Of a stretch of 64,000 bases of DNA, positions 48,401 to 61,318 are shown piece by piece. Location of the stretch: contig NC_066598.1 in NCBI RefSeq assembly GCF_905475345.1, forward strand, positions 5,040,001-5,104,000, written 5' to 3'. How positions within the stretch are numbered: the stretch's first letter is position 1; the number at the start of each line of letters is the position of its first letter. The notes under the pieces are model-generated. The model was not told the DNA's origin and did not search any database. It worked only from the letters and a program-made list of their open reading frames with translations. The position numbers and the translations under genes were made by a program. The stretch comes from Vespula vulgaris (lineage: Eukaryota; Arthropoda; Insecta; Hymenoptera; Vespidae).

Positions 48401-51303
48401 TTGGTATTGTCGCTAACTGGAAATTGAAAATGAAAAAGATTTTACTGATTTCATTATAGGTAATTCTACAGATTATATGTGTCTTTCTCGACCATGGTTA
48501 ACCGAGAAAAATAGTGTGACAACATGGTATGACCGTTAACCGGAAATTCAAAATGCAAAACTTTTACAATTTGCATTCTAGGTAACTATAAAGAATTTTT
48601 AATAGATTTTTTCGCATAAATGTAACCGAGAATAACTGTGTACAACGTCGTATGACAGTTGACTTGAAGTTGAAAATGAAGACAATTTTACCTAGTTCAT
48701 TATAAGTAATTAAACAGATCTTATATGGCTTCACTCCATTAGGTGAACCAAGAAAAACTGTGTAATAACGTGGTATGATTGTTAATTGTAAATTCAAATT
48801 GATGATATTTTACTTGTTTCATTATAGGTAATTATACAGATTTTGTATGACTTTCTCCCCTAAGGATAATCGAGAAAAACTCTGTTCAACGTCTGTTCAA
48901 CTATCAGAGTTAAATGGAAATTCAAGATGGTAAAATTTGTACAATTTGCATTTCAGGTAATAATGCAAATTTTTTGTATAGATGTCTCGCATATCGTTAA
49001 CCGAGATGAACTGTGTACAATTCGGTATGATCGTTAATTGTGAATTGAAAATAAAAACATTTTTTCTCGTTTCATTCTAGGTAGTTATACAGGTTTTATA
49101 TTGCTTTTTCGTCCAAGGTTAACCGAAAAAACAGTGTAACAACATGGTATCACCGTTAACCAGATATTAAAAAGTGAGAAAAATTTTTCAATTTTCATTA
49201 CAGGTAATTATACAGACTTTCTTTTCTTTTCTTTTCTTTTGTTTTTTTTTTTTTTTTTTTTTTTATAAATTTCTTGCCTAACCTTAACCGAGGAAACTGT
49301 GTACAACGTGGTGTGACAGTTAACTGTAAATTGAAAACGAAAAATATTTTCCATGTTTCATAAGAGGTAATTTTGTAAATTTGAATGGATTTCTTGCATA
49401 AGGCTAACCTAGAAAAACTGTGTAACAACGTGGTATGGCCGTTAAGCGGATATTCGAAATGAGAAAAATTTTTTAATTTGCTTTATAGGTAATTATGCTG
49501 ATGTTATATAGTTTTTTCGGTTAATGCTAACTGAGAGAAACTATGTAACAACGTGGTATGATTACTGAGGGGAAATTCAAAATGAAGGAAATTGTACAAT
49601 TTGCATTATAGGTAATAATACAGATTTTCTTATAGTTTTCTCGCATATCGTTAGCGGTGAAGAACTGTGTACAATTCGGTGTGTTTGGTAACTGTAAATT
49701 GAATATAAAAAAAATTTTTCTTGTTTCATTGTAGGTAATTGTACAGATTTGAGATTGCTTTCTAATCCAAGGTTAATCGAGAAAGACAGTGTACAACTTG
49801 GTGTTATCGTTAATTATAAATTGAAAATGAAAGAAAGTTTACGGTTTGCATTTTAGGTAATTGTACAGATTTTTTTTTATAGATTCCTCGCATAAGGTTA
49901 ATTGAGAAATCTGTGTAGAGCTTCATATGATCGTAAACTGTAAATTGAAATTGAAAAAGCTTTACCTGTTTCATTATAGGTAATTATACGGATTTTTATA
50001 TGGCAATGTGGTCCAAAGTTAACAGAGTAAGACCGTGTAAGAACGTTGTGTGACCGTTAACAGCAAATTCAAAGGGAAAAAAAAATTTTACAATTTGCAT
50101 TATTTGTAATTGTACAAATTTTTTATTTATTTCTCCCATAAGTTTAACGTAGAAGATATGTCTACAGCCTGGTATGATGGTTGACTGTAAATTGGAAATG
50201 AAAAAATTTTATAACTTGCATTATAGCTAATTATGCTGATTTTACATGGGTTTCTCGTACAAATTAACCGAGAAAAACTGTGTAACGACGTGATATGAAT
50301 GTTAATCGGAAATTCAAATTGGAAAAAAATTGTACAATTTGCCTTGCAGGTAATAATGCAGATTTCTTTTTTAAAGATTTCTCGCATATCGCTGACCGGG
50401 AAGAACTATGTAAAATTCGGTATGATCGTTAACTGTGTATTGAAAATAAGAAAAAATATTCTCGTTTCATTCTAGGTAATTATACAAATTTAAATGAATT
50501 TTTCGGATAAGGTGAACCGAGAAAAACAGTGTAACAATACGGTGTCACCATTAACCTAAAATTCAAAATGAAAAAAATTTTACAACTTGCATTATTGATA
50601 ATTATAGAGACTTTTTATATACTTCTTGCTTAATGTTAACCTAGAAAACCTATGTAACAACGTGGTATGGCCGTTAACCGGAAATTCAAAAGGATAAAAA
50701 TATTATTGTACGAACACGAACTGTAAATTGATAATGAAAAAAAATTCTACTTGTGTCATTATAGGTTATTGTACAGATTTCATATGGCTTTCCAGCATAA
50801 AGATTACCAAGAGATACTTCTTAATAACGTGGTATGACCGTTATCAAAAATTAAATAAAAATTAAGAAGGAATTTTACAATTTGCATTGTAGGTAATTAT
50901 AAAGATTATTTATAGATTTCCTACTGAATGTTTACCGCGAAAAACTGTGTACAACTTGGTATTACATTTAACTTGAAATTCAAAATGAAAAAAATTTTAC
51001 TATTTGCATTGTAGGTAATTATATAGATATTATATGGATTTCTCGGTTGAGGTTAATCGAGAAAATCTATGTAACTACGTGGTATGACTGTTAACCGGAA
51101 ATTCAAAAAGTAAAGAATTGAATAATTTGCATTATAGGTAATTATATAGATGTTATATGAATTTCTGTGTTAAGGTTCACTGAGAAAATGTATGTACAGC
51201 TTGATATGATCGTTAACTGGAAATTGAAAATGAAAAAAATTTTACTGATTTCATTATAGGTAATCCTACAGATTCTATATGTCTTTCTCGATCAGGGGTT
51301 AAC
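45434..51303. repeat. 5S-derived satellite, higher-order repeat copy 3 (cut by the gap)
   Basis: Matches copies 1 and 2 up to HOR phase of about 5.87 kb, where unknown bases begin. It has a private 5-bp GAACT duplication at about 45870 and an extra G at the last bases before the gap. Confidence 0.9.
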
Positions 51304-51803
51304 NNNNNNNNNNNNNNNNNNNNNNNNNNNNNNNNNNNNNNNNNNNNNNNNNNNNNNNNNNNNNNNNNNNNNNNNNNNNNNNNNNNNNNNNNNNNNNNNN
51401 NNNNNNNNNNNNNNNNNNNNNNNNNNNNNNNNNNNNNNNNNNNNNNNNNNNNNNNNNNNNNNNNNNNNNNNNNNNNNNNNNNNNNNNNNNNNNNNNNNNN
51501 NNNNNNNNNNNNNNNNNNNNNNNNNNNNNNNNNNNNNNNNNNNNNNNNNNNNNNNNNNNNNNNNNNNNNNNNNNNNNNNNNNNNNNNNNNNNNNNNNNNN
51601 NNNNNNNNNNNNNNNNNNNNNNNNNNNNNNNNNNNNNNNNNNNNNNNNNNNNNNNNNNNNNNNNNNNNNNNNNNNNNNNNNNNNNNNNNNNNNNNNNNNN
51701 NNNNNNNNNNNNNNNNNNNNNNNNNNNNNNNNNNNNNNNNNNNNNNNNNNNNNNNNNNNNNNNNNNNNNNNNNNNNNNNNNNNNNNNNNNNNNNNNNNNN
51801 NNN
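51304..51803. other. Assembly gap of exactly 500 N
   Basis: A round-number gap inside the satellite. The sequence after it resumes about 1.79 kb earlier in HOR phase than where the sequence before it stops. Confidence 0.98.
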
Positions 51804-54530
51804 TTTAATGCTAACTGAGAGAAACTATGTAACAACGTGGTATGATTACTGAGGGGAAATTCAAAATGAAGGAAATTGTACAATTTGCATTATAGGTAAT
51901 AATACAGATTTTCTTATAGTTTTCTCGCATATCGTTAGCGGTGGAAGAACTGTGTACAATTCGGTGTGTTTGGTAACTGTAAATTGAAATATAAAAAAAT
52001 TTTTCTTGTTTCATTGTAGGTAATTGTACAGATTTGAGATTGCTTTCTAATCCAAGGTTAATCGAGAAAGACAGTGTACAACTTGGTGTTATCGTTAATT
52101 ATAAATTGAAAATGAAAGAAAGTTTACGGTTTGCATTTTAGGTAATTGTACAGATTTTTTTTTATAGATTCCTCGCATAAGGTTAATTGAGAAATCTGTG
52201 TAGAGCTTCATATGATCGTAAACTGTAAATTGAAATTGAAAAAGCTTTACCTGTTTCATTATAGGTAATTATACGGATTTTTATATGGCAATGTGGTCCA
52301 AAGTTAACAGAGTAAGACCGTGTAAGAACGGTTGTGTGACCGTTAACAGCAAATTCAAAGGGAAAAAAAATTTTACAATTTGCATTATTTGTAATTGTAC
52401 AAATTTTTTATTTATTTCTCCCATAAGTTTTAACGTAGAAGATATGTCTACAGCCTGGTATGATGGTTGACTGTAAATTGGAAATGAAAAAATTTTATAA
52501 CTTGCATTATAGCTAATTATGCTGATTTTACATGGGTTTCTCGTACAAATTAACCGAGAAAAAACTGTGTAACGACGTGATATGAATGTTAATCGAAATT
52601 CAAATTGGAAAAAATTGTACAATTTGCCTTGCAGGTAATAATGCAGATTTCTTTTTTAAAGATTTCTCGCATATCGCTGACGGGAAGAACTATGTAAAAT
52701 TCGGTATGATCGTTAACTGTGTATTGAAAATAAGAAAAAATATTCTCGTTTCATTCTAGGTAATTATACAAATTTAAATGAATTTTTCGGATAAGGTGAA
52801 CCGAGAAAAACAGTGTAACAATACGGTGTCACCATTAACCTAAAATTCAAAATGAAAAAAATTTTACAACTTGCATTATTGATAATTATAGAGACTTTTT
52901 ATATACTTCTTGCTTAATGTTAACCTAGAAAACCTATGTAACAACGTGGTATGGCCGTTAACCGGAAATTCAAAAGGATAAAAATATTATTGTACGAACA
53001 CGAACTGTAAATTGATAATGAAAAAAAATTCTACTTGTGTCATTATAGGTTATTGTACAGATTTCATATGGCTTTCCAGCATAAAGATTACCAAGAGATA
53101 CTTCTTAATAACGTGGTATGACCGTTATCAAAAATTAAATAAAAATTAAGAAGGAATTTTACAATTTGCATTGTAGGTAATTATAAAGATTATTTATAGA
53201 TTTCCTACTGAATGTTTACCGCGAAAAACTGTGTACAACTTGGTATTACATTTAACTTGAAATTCAAAATGAAAAAAATTTTACTATTTGCATTGTAGGT
53301 AATTATATAGATATTATATGGATTTCTCGGTTGAGGTTAATCGAGAAAATCTATGTAACTACGTGGTATGACTGTTAACCGGAAATTCAAAAAGTAAAGA
53401 ATTGAATAATTTGCATTATAGGTAATTATATAGATGTTATATGAATTTCTGTGTTAAGGTTCACTGAGAAAATGTATGTACAGCTTGATATGATCGTTAA
53501 CTGGAAATTGAAAATGAAAAAAATTTTACTGATTTCATTATAGGTAATCCTACAGATTCTATATGTCTTTCTCGATCAGGGTTAACCGAGAAAGATAATG
53601 TAACAAAATGGTATGACCGTTAACCGGAAATTCAAAATGAAAAAAATTTTACAATTTGCCTCATAGGTAACTATAAAGAATTTTAAATAGATTTGTTGCA
53701 TGAATTTAACCGAGGACTGACTGTGTACAACTTGGTATGATTGTTAACTTGAAGTTGAAAAGGAAAATAATTTCACCTAGTACATTATAAGTAATTATAC
53801 AGATTTTTATATGGCTACCTTCCATTAGGTGAACCAAGAAAAACTGTGTAATAACGTGGTATGATTGTTAACTGTAAATTGAAATCCATGAAATTTCACT
53901 TGTTTCATTATAGATAATTATACAGATTTTATATGACTTCTCCCTTAAGGATAATCGAGAAATACTCTCTTCAACGTGTTATGACATTATAAAATGGAAA
54001 TTCAAATTGAAATAAATTTTTCTTGTTTCTTTCTAGGTAATTACACAGATTTTATATTGCTTTCTCGTCCAAGGTGAACCGAGGAAAACAGTGTAACAAC
54101 ACGGTATCACCGTTAACCTGAAATTAAAAATGAAAAAAAATTTTACAATTTGCATTATAGATAATTATGCGGGTATTACATGGATTTCCCGGTAACGGAG
54201 AAACGAGAAAAGCTGTATAACACCGTGGTATGAATGTCAATCGGAAATTCAAAATGGAAAAAATTGTATAATTTGGGTTTCAGGAAATAATGCAGATTTT
54301 TTTTTTATAGATTTCTCTCATATCGTTAACCGGGAAGAACTGTGTAAAATTCCGTATGATCGTTAACTCCGAATTGAAAATAAAAAAAATTTTCTCGCTT
54401 CATTCTATGTAATTATACAGATTTAAATGAATTTTTCGGATAAGGTTAACCAAGGAAAATTTTGTAACAACGTGATATGATCGTTGACTAGAAATTCATA
54501 ACGAAAAAAATTTACAATCTGCATTATAGA
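51804..54530. repeat. 5S-derived satellite, partial higher-order repeat after the gap
   Basis: Starts at HOR phase of about 4.08 kb and runs to the normal HOR end. Compared with other copies it shows scattered 1-bp insertions and deletions, mostly in short homopolymers. Confidence 0.9.
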
Positions 54531-57500
54531 TAATTATACATGTGATATATGGATTTTTCGGTAAAAGTTAACCGAGATAAACTGTGTAACAACGTGGTAT
54601 GAACGTTAACCGGAAATACAAAATGGAAAAAATTGCACAATTTGCATTTCAGGTAATAATGCAGATGTTTTATAGATTTCTCGCATACCGTTAACCAGGA
54701 AGAACTGTGTAGAATTCGGTATGATCGTTAACTGTGAATCGAAAATAAAAAAATTTTTCTCATTTCATTCTAGGTGATTATACAGATTTTATATTGCTTC
54801 TCGTCCAAGGTCAACCAAGAAAAACAGTGTAACAGCACGGTATCACCGTTAACCAGATATTAAAAAATGAGAAAAATTTTACAATTTCCATTACAGGTAA
54901 TTATATACTCTTTTTTTTTTTTTTTTTTTAATTTCTTGTCTAGCCTTAACCGAGGAAACTGTCTACAACATGGTGTGACAGTTAACTGTAAACTGAAAAC
55001 GAAAAATATTTTCCTTGTTCCATAAGAGGTAATTTTGCAGATTAAAATGGATTTCTCGGATAAGGTTAACCTAGAAAAACTGTGCAACAACGTGGTATGG
55101 CCGTTAACCGGAAATTCAAAAATGAGAAAAATTGTACAATTTGCTATATAGGTAATTATGCTGATGTTACATAGATTTTTCGGTTAAGGCTAACTGAGAG
55201 AAACTACGTAACAACGTGCTATGACTACTATGGGGAAATCCAAAATGAATAAAATTGTAGAATTTGCATTATAGGTAATAATACAGATTTTTTCATAGAT
55301 TTCTCGCGTATCGTTAACGGGGAAGAACTGTGTAGAATTCGGTATGATCGTTAACTGCGAATTGAAAATAAAAGAAATTTTCCCCGTTTCATTCTAGGTA
55401 TGTATACAGAATGAAATAAATTTTTCGTATAAGGTTAACCAAGGAAAATTTTCTAACAACGTGATATGATCGTTAACTAGAAATTCAAAATGAAAAAAAT
55501 TGTACAATTTGCATTGTAGATAATTATACAGGTGATAGATGGATTTCTCGGTAAAAGTTAACCGAGATAAACTGTGTAACAACGTGGTATGAATGTTAAT
55601 CGGAAATTTAAAATGGAAAAAATTGTATAATTTGCATTTCAGGTAATAATCCAGCTTTTTTATAGATTGCTCGCATATCGCTAACCGGGCTGAACTATGT
55701 AAAATTCGGTAGGATCGTTAACTTTGGATTGAAAATAAAAAAATGTCACTGATTTCATTATAGGTAATTCTATAGATTATATATGTCTCTCTCGACCAGG
55801 GTTAACAGAGAAAAGTAGTGTAACAACATGGTATATACGACCGTTAACCGGAAATTCAAAATTTAAAAAATTCTATTTGTCCCATGATTGGTAATTCTGC
55901 AGATTTTATATGGCTTTCTTGCCCAAGGTTAAGCGAATAAGATGAGTGGAACCGTTAACCGGCAATTCAAGATGAAAAAAATTAACAATTTGCAATATAG
56001 GTAATTATAAAGATTTTTTATAGATTTCTCACATTTCATTACCGGGAAGAACCGTGTAAAATTCGTATGATCGTTAACTGTGAATTGATAATAAAAAACA
56101 TTTTTCTCGTTTCATTCTAGGTAATTATAGAGATTTAAATGAATTTTTCGGATAAGGTTAACCAAGGAAAATTGTGTAACAAAGTGATATGATCGTTACC
56201 TAGAAATTAAAAATGAAAACAATTGTACAACTTGCATATAGATAATTATACATATTACATATGGATTTGTCGGTAAAAGTTAATCGAGAAAAACTGTGTA
56301 ACAACGTGATTTGGCCGTAAATCGGAAATTATAAATGATAAAAATTTTACAATTTGTACTCTAGGTAATTATACATACGTTATATGGATTTCTCGGTTAA
56401 GGTCAACCGATAAAATCTGTGTAACACTTGGTATGATCGATAATTGTAAATTGAAAATGAAAAGATTTTACTTGTTCCATGGTAGGTATTCTTTCAGATT
56501 TTATATGGCTTTCTCGCCAAAGGTTAATCGGATAAGACTGTGTGAAATCGTGGTATGACCGTTTACCGGAAATTCAAGATGAAAAAAATTTTCCAATTTG
56601 CGTATAGGTAATTATAAAGATTTTTTTTTTGTTGATTTCTCGCATATGGTTAACCAAGAATATCCGTGTACAGTTCGGTGTGATTGTTAACGGTGAATTG
56701 AATATGAATAAAGTTTTTGTTGTTTCATTCTGGGTAATTATACAGATTTTATATCGCTTTCTCATCCAAGGTTAACCGAGAAAAACAGTGTAACAATGCG
56801 GTATCACAATTAACTTAAATTTTAAATGAAAAAAATTTTACAATTTGCATTATTGGTAATTATAGAGATTTTTTTTTTATATATTTTCTTGCTTAATGTT
56901 AACCTAGAAAACCTATGTAACAACGTGGTACGGCCGTTAACGGCCATAATAAATTCAAAAGGATAAAAATTTTATTGTACAAGCAATAACTGTAAATTGG
57001 AAATGAAAAAAAATTGTACTCGTATCATTATAGATTATTGTACAGATTTCATATGGCTTTCCCGCATAAAGTTGACCGAGAGACACTGTTTAACAACGTG
57101 GTATAACCGTTAACAAAAATAAAACGAAAATTAAAAAGAATTTTACAGTTTGCATTATAGGCAATTATAAAGATTATTTATAGATTTTTCACTTAAAGTT
57201 TACAGAGAAAAACTGTGTACAAATTGGTATTACAGTTAACTTGAAATTCAAAATTAGAAAAATTTTACTATTTGCATTTAGGAAATTATACAGATATTAT
57301 ATGGATTTCTTGATTGAGGTTAATCGAGAAAAGCTATGTAACTACGTTATGTCTGTTACGGTATGTCTGTTAACCGGAAATTCAAAAAGAAAAAAATTGA
57401 ATAACTTTCATTATTGGTAATTATACAGATGTTATATGGATTTCTGGGTTAACGTTCACTGAAAAAAAGTATGTACAGCTTGGTATTGTCGCTAACTGGA

Positions 57501-60500
57501 AATTGAAAATGAAAAAAGATTTTACTGATTTCATTATAGGTAATTCTACAGATTATATGTGTCTTTCTCGACCATGGTTAACCGAGAAAAATAGTGTGAC
57601 AACATGGTATGACCGTTAACCGGAAATTCAAAATGCAAAACTTTTACAATTTGCATTCTAGGTAACTATAAAGAATTTTTAATAGATTTTTTCGCATAAA
57701 TGTAACCGAGAATAACTGTGTACAACGTCGTATGACAGTTGACTTGAAGTTGAAAATGAAGACAATTTTACCTAGTTCATTATAAGTAATTAAACAGATC
57801 TTATATGGCTTCACTCCATTAGGTGAACCAAGAAAAACTGTGTAATAACGTGGTATGATTGTTAATTGTAAATTCAAATTGATGATATTTTACTTGTTTC
57901 ATTATAGGTAATTATACAGATTTTGTATGACTTTCTCCCCTAAGGATAATCGAGAAAAACTCTGTTCAACGTCTGTTCAACTATCAGAGTTAAATGGAAA
58001 TTCAAGATGGTAAATTTGTACAATTTGCATTTCAGGTAATAATGCAAATTTTTTGTATAGATGTCTCGCATATCGTTAACCGAGATGAACTGTGTACAAT
58101 TCGGTATGATCGTTAATTGTGAATTGAAAATAAAAACATTTTTTCTCGTTTCATTCTAGGTAGTTATACAGGTTTTATATTGCTTTTTCGTCCAAGGTTA
58201 ACCGAAAAAACAGTGTAACAACATGGTATCACCGTTAACCAGATATTAAAAAGTGAGAAAAATTTTTCAATTTTCATTACAGGTAATTATACAGACTTTC
58301 TTTTCTTTTCTTTTCTTTTGTTTTTTTTTTTTTTTTTTTATATATAAATTTCTTGCCTAACCTTAACCGAGGAAACTGTGTACAACGTGGTGTGACAGTT
58401 AACTGTAAATTGAAAACGAAAAATATTTTCCATGTTTCATAAGAGGTAATTTTGTAAATTTGAATGGATTTCTTGCATAAGGCTAACCTAGAAAAACTGT
58501 GTAACAACGTGGTATGGCCGTTAAGCGGATATTCGAAATGAGAAAAATTTTTTAATTTGCTTTATAGGTAATTATGCTGATGTTATATAGTTTTTTCGGT
58601 TAATGCTAACTGAGAGAAACTATGTAACAACGTGGTATGATTACTGAGGGGAAATTCAAAATGAAGGAAATTGTACAATTTGCATTATAGGTAATAATAC
58701 AGATTTTCTTATAGTTTTCTCGCATATCGTTAGCGGTGAAGAACTGTGTACAATTCGGTGTGTTTGGTAACTGTAAATTGAATATAAAAAAAATTTTTCT
58801 TGTTTCATTGTAGGTAATTGTACAGATTTGAGATTGCTTTCTAATCCAAGGTTAATCGAGAAAGACAGTGTACAACTTGGTGTTATCGTTAATTATAAAT
58901 TGAAAATGAAAGAAAGTTTACGGTTTGCATTTTAGGTAATTGTACAGATTTTTTTTTATAGATTCCTCGCATAAGGTTAATTGAGAAATCTGTGTAGAGC
59001 TTCATATGATCGTAAACTGTAAATTGAAATTGAAAAAGCTTTACCTGTTTCATTATAGGTAATTATACGGATTTTTATATGGCAATGTGGTCCAAAGTTA
59101 ACAGAGTAAGACCGTGTAAGAACGTTGTGTGACCGTTAACAGCAAATTCAAAGGGAAAAAAAATTTTACAATTTGCATTATTTGTAATTGTACAAATTTT
59201 TTATTTATTTCTCCCATAAGTTTAACGTAGAAGATATGTCTACAGCCTGGTATGATGGTTGACTGTAAATTGGAAATGAAAAAATTTTATAACTTGCATT
59301 ATAGCTAATTATGCTGATTTTACATGGGTTTCTCGTACAAATTAACCGAGAAAAACTGTGTAACGACGTGATATGAATGTTAATCGGAAATTCAAATTGG
59401 AAAAAATTGTACAATTTGCCTTGCAGGTAATAATGCAGATTTCTTTTTAAAGATTTCTCGCATATCGCTGACCGGGAAGAACTATGTAAAATTCGGTATG
59501 ATCGTTAACTGTGTATTGAAAATAAGAAAAAATATTCTCGTTTCATTCTAGGTAATTATACAAATTTAAATGAATTTTTCGGATAAGGTGAACCGAGAAA
59601 AACAGTGTAACAATACGGTGTCACCATTAACCTAAAATTCAAAATGAAAAAAATTTTACAACTTGCATTATTGATAATTATAGAGACTTTTTATATACTT
59701 CTTGCTTAATGTTAACCTAGAAAACCTATGTAACAACGTGGTATGGCCGTTAACCGGAAATTCAAAAGGATAAAAATATTATTGTACGAACACGAACTGT
59801 AAATTGATAATGAAAAAAAATTCTACTTGTGTCATTATAGGTTATTGTACAGATTTCATATGGCTTTCCAGCATAAAGATTACCAAGAGATACTTCTTAA
59901 TAACGTGGTATGACCGTTATCAAAAATTAAATAAAAATTAAGAAGGAATTTTACAATTTGCATTGTAGGTAATTATAAAGATTATTTATAGATTTCCTAC
60001 TGAATGTTTACCGCGAAAAACTGTGTACAACTTGGTATTACATTTAACTTGAAATTCAAAATGAAAAAAATTTTACTATTTGCATTGTAGGTAATTATAT
60101 AGATATTATATGGATTTCTCGGTTGAGGTTAATCGAGAAAATCTATGTAACTACGTGGTATGACTGTTAACCGGAAATTCAAAAAGTAAAGAATTGAATA
60201 ATTTGCATTATAGGTAATTATATAGATGTTATATGAATTTCTGTGTTAAGGTTCACTGAGAAAATGTATGTACAGCTTGATATGATCGTTAACTGGAAAT
60301 TGAAAATGAAAAAAATTTTACTGATTTCATTATAGGTAATCCTACAGATTCTATATGTCTTTCTCGATCAGGGTTAACCGAGAAAGATAATGTAACAAAA
60401 TGGTATGACCGTTAACCGGAAATTCAAAATGAAAAAAATTTTACAATTTGCCTCATAGGTAACTATAAAGAATTTTAAATAGATTTGTTGCATGAATTTA

Positions 60501-61318
60501 ACCGAGACTGACTGTGTACAACTTGGTATGATTGTTAACTTGAAGTTGAAAAGGAAAATAATTTCACCTAGTACATTATAAGTAATTATACAGATTTTAT
60601 ATGGCTACCTTCCATTAGGTGAACCAAGAAAAACTGTGTAATAACGTGGTATGATTGTTAACTGTAAATTGAAATCCATGAAATTTCACTTGTTTCATTA
60701 TAGATAATTATACAGATTTTATATGACTTCTCCCTTAAGGATAATCGAGAAATACTCTCTTCAACGTGTTATGACATTATAAAATGGAAATTCAAATTGA
60801 AATAAATTTTTCTTGTTTCTTTCTAGGTAATTACACAGATTTTATATTGCTTTCTCGTCCAAGGTGAACCGAGGAAAACAGTGTAACAACACGGTATCAC
60901 CGTTAACCTGAAATTAAAAATGAAAAAAATTTTACAATTTGCATTATAGATAATTATGCGGGTATTACATGGATTTCCCGGTAACGGAGAAACGAGAAAA
61001 GCTGTATAACACCGTGGTATGAATGTCAATCGGAAATTCAAAATGGAAAAAATTGTATAATTTGGGTTTCAGGAAATAATGCAGATTTTTTTTTATAGAT
61101 TTCTCTCATATCGTTAACCGGGAAGAACTGTGTAAAATTCCGTATGATCGTTAACTCCGAATTGAAAATAAAAAAAATTTTCTCGCTTCATTCTATGTAA
61201 TTATACAGATTTAAATGAATTTTTCGGATAAGGTTAACCAAGGAAAATTTTGTAACAACGTGATATGATCGTTGACTAGAAATTCATAACGAAAAAAATT
61301 TACAATCTGCATTATAGA
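54531..61318. repeat. 5S-derived satellite, higher-order repeat (6788 bp)
   Basis: A full HOR. It is 12-13 bp shorter than copies 1 and 2, through several single-base losses between about 54790 and 57000 and different T-run lengths. Confidence 0.9.

Noticed and set aside
51299..51883. A 194-codon minus-strand open frame
   Set aside because: It runs through the 500 N gap and exists only because N does not encode a stop.
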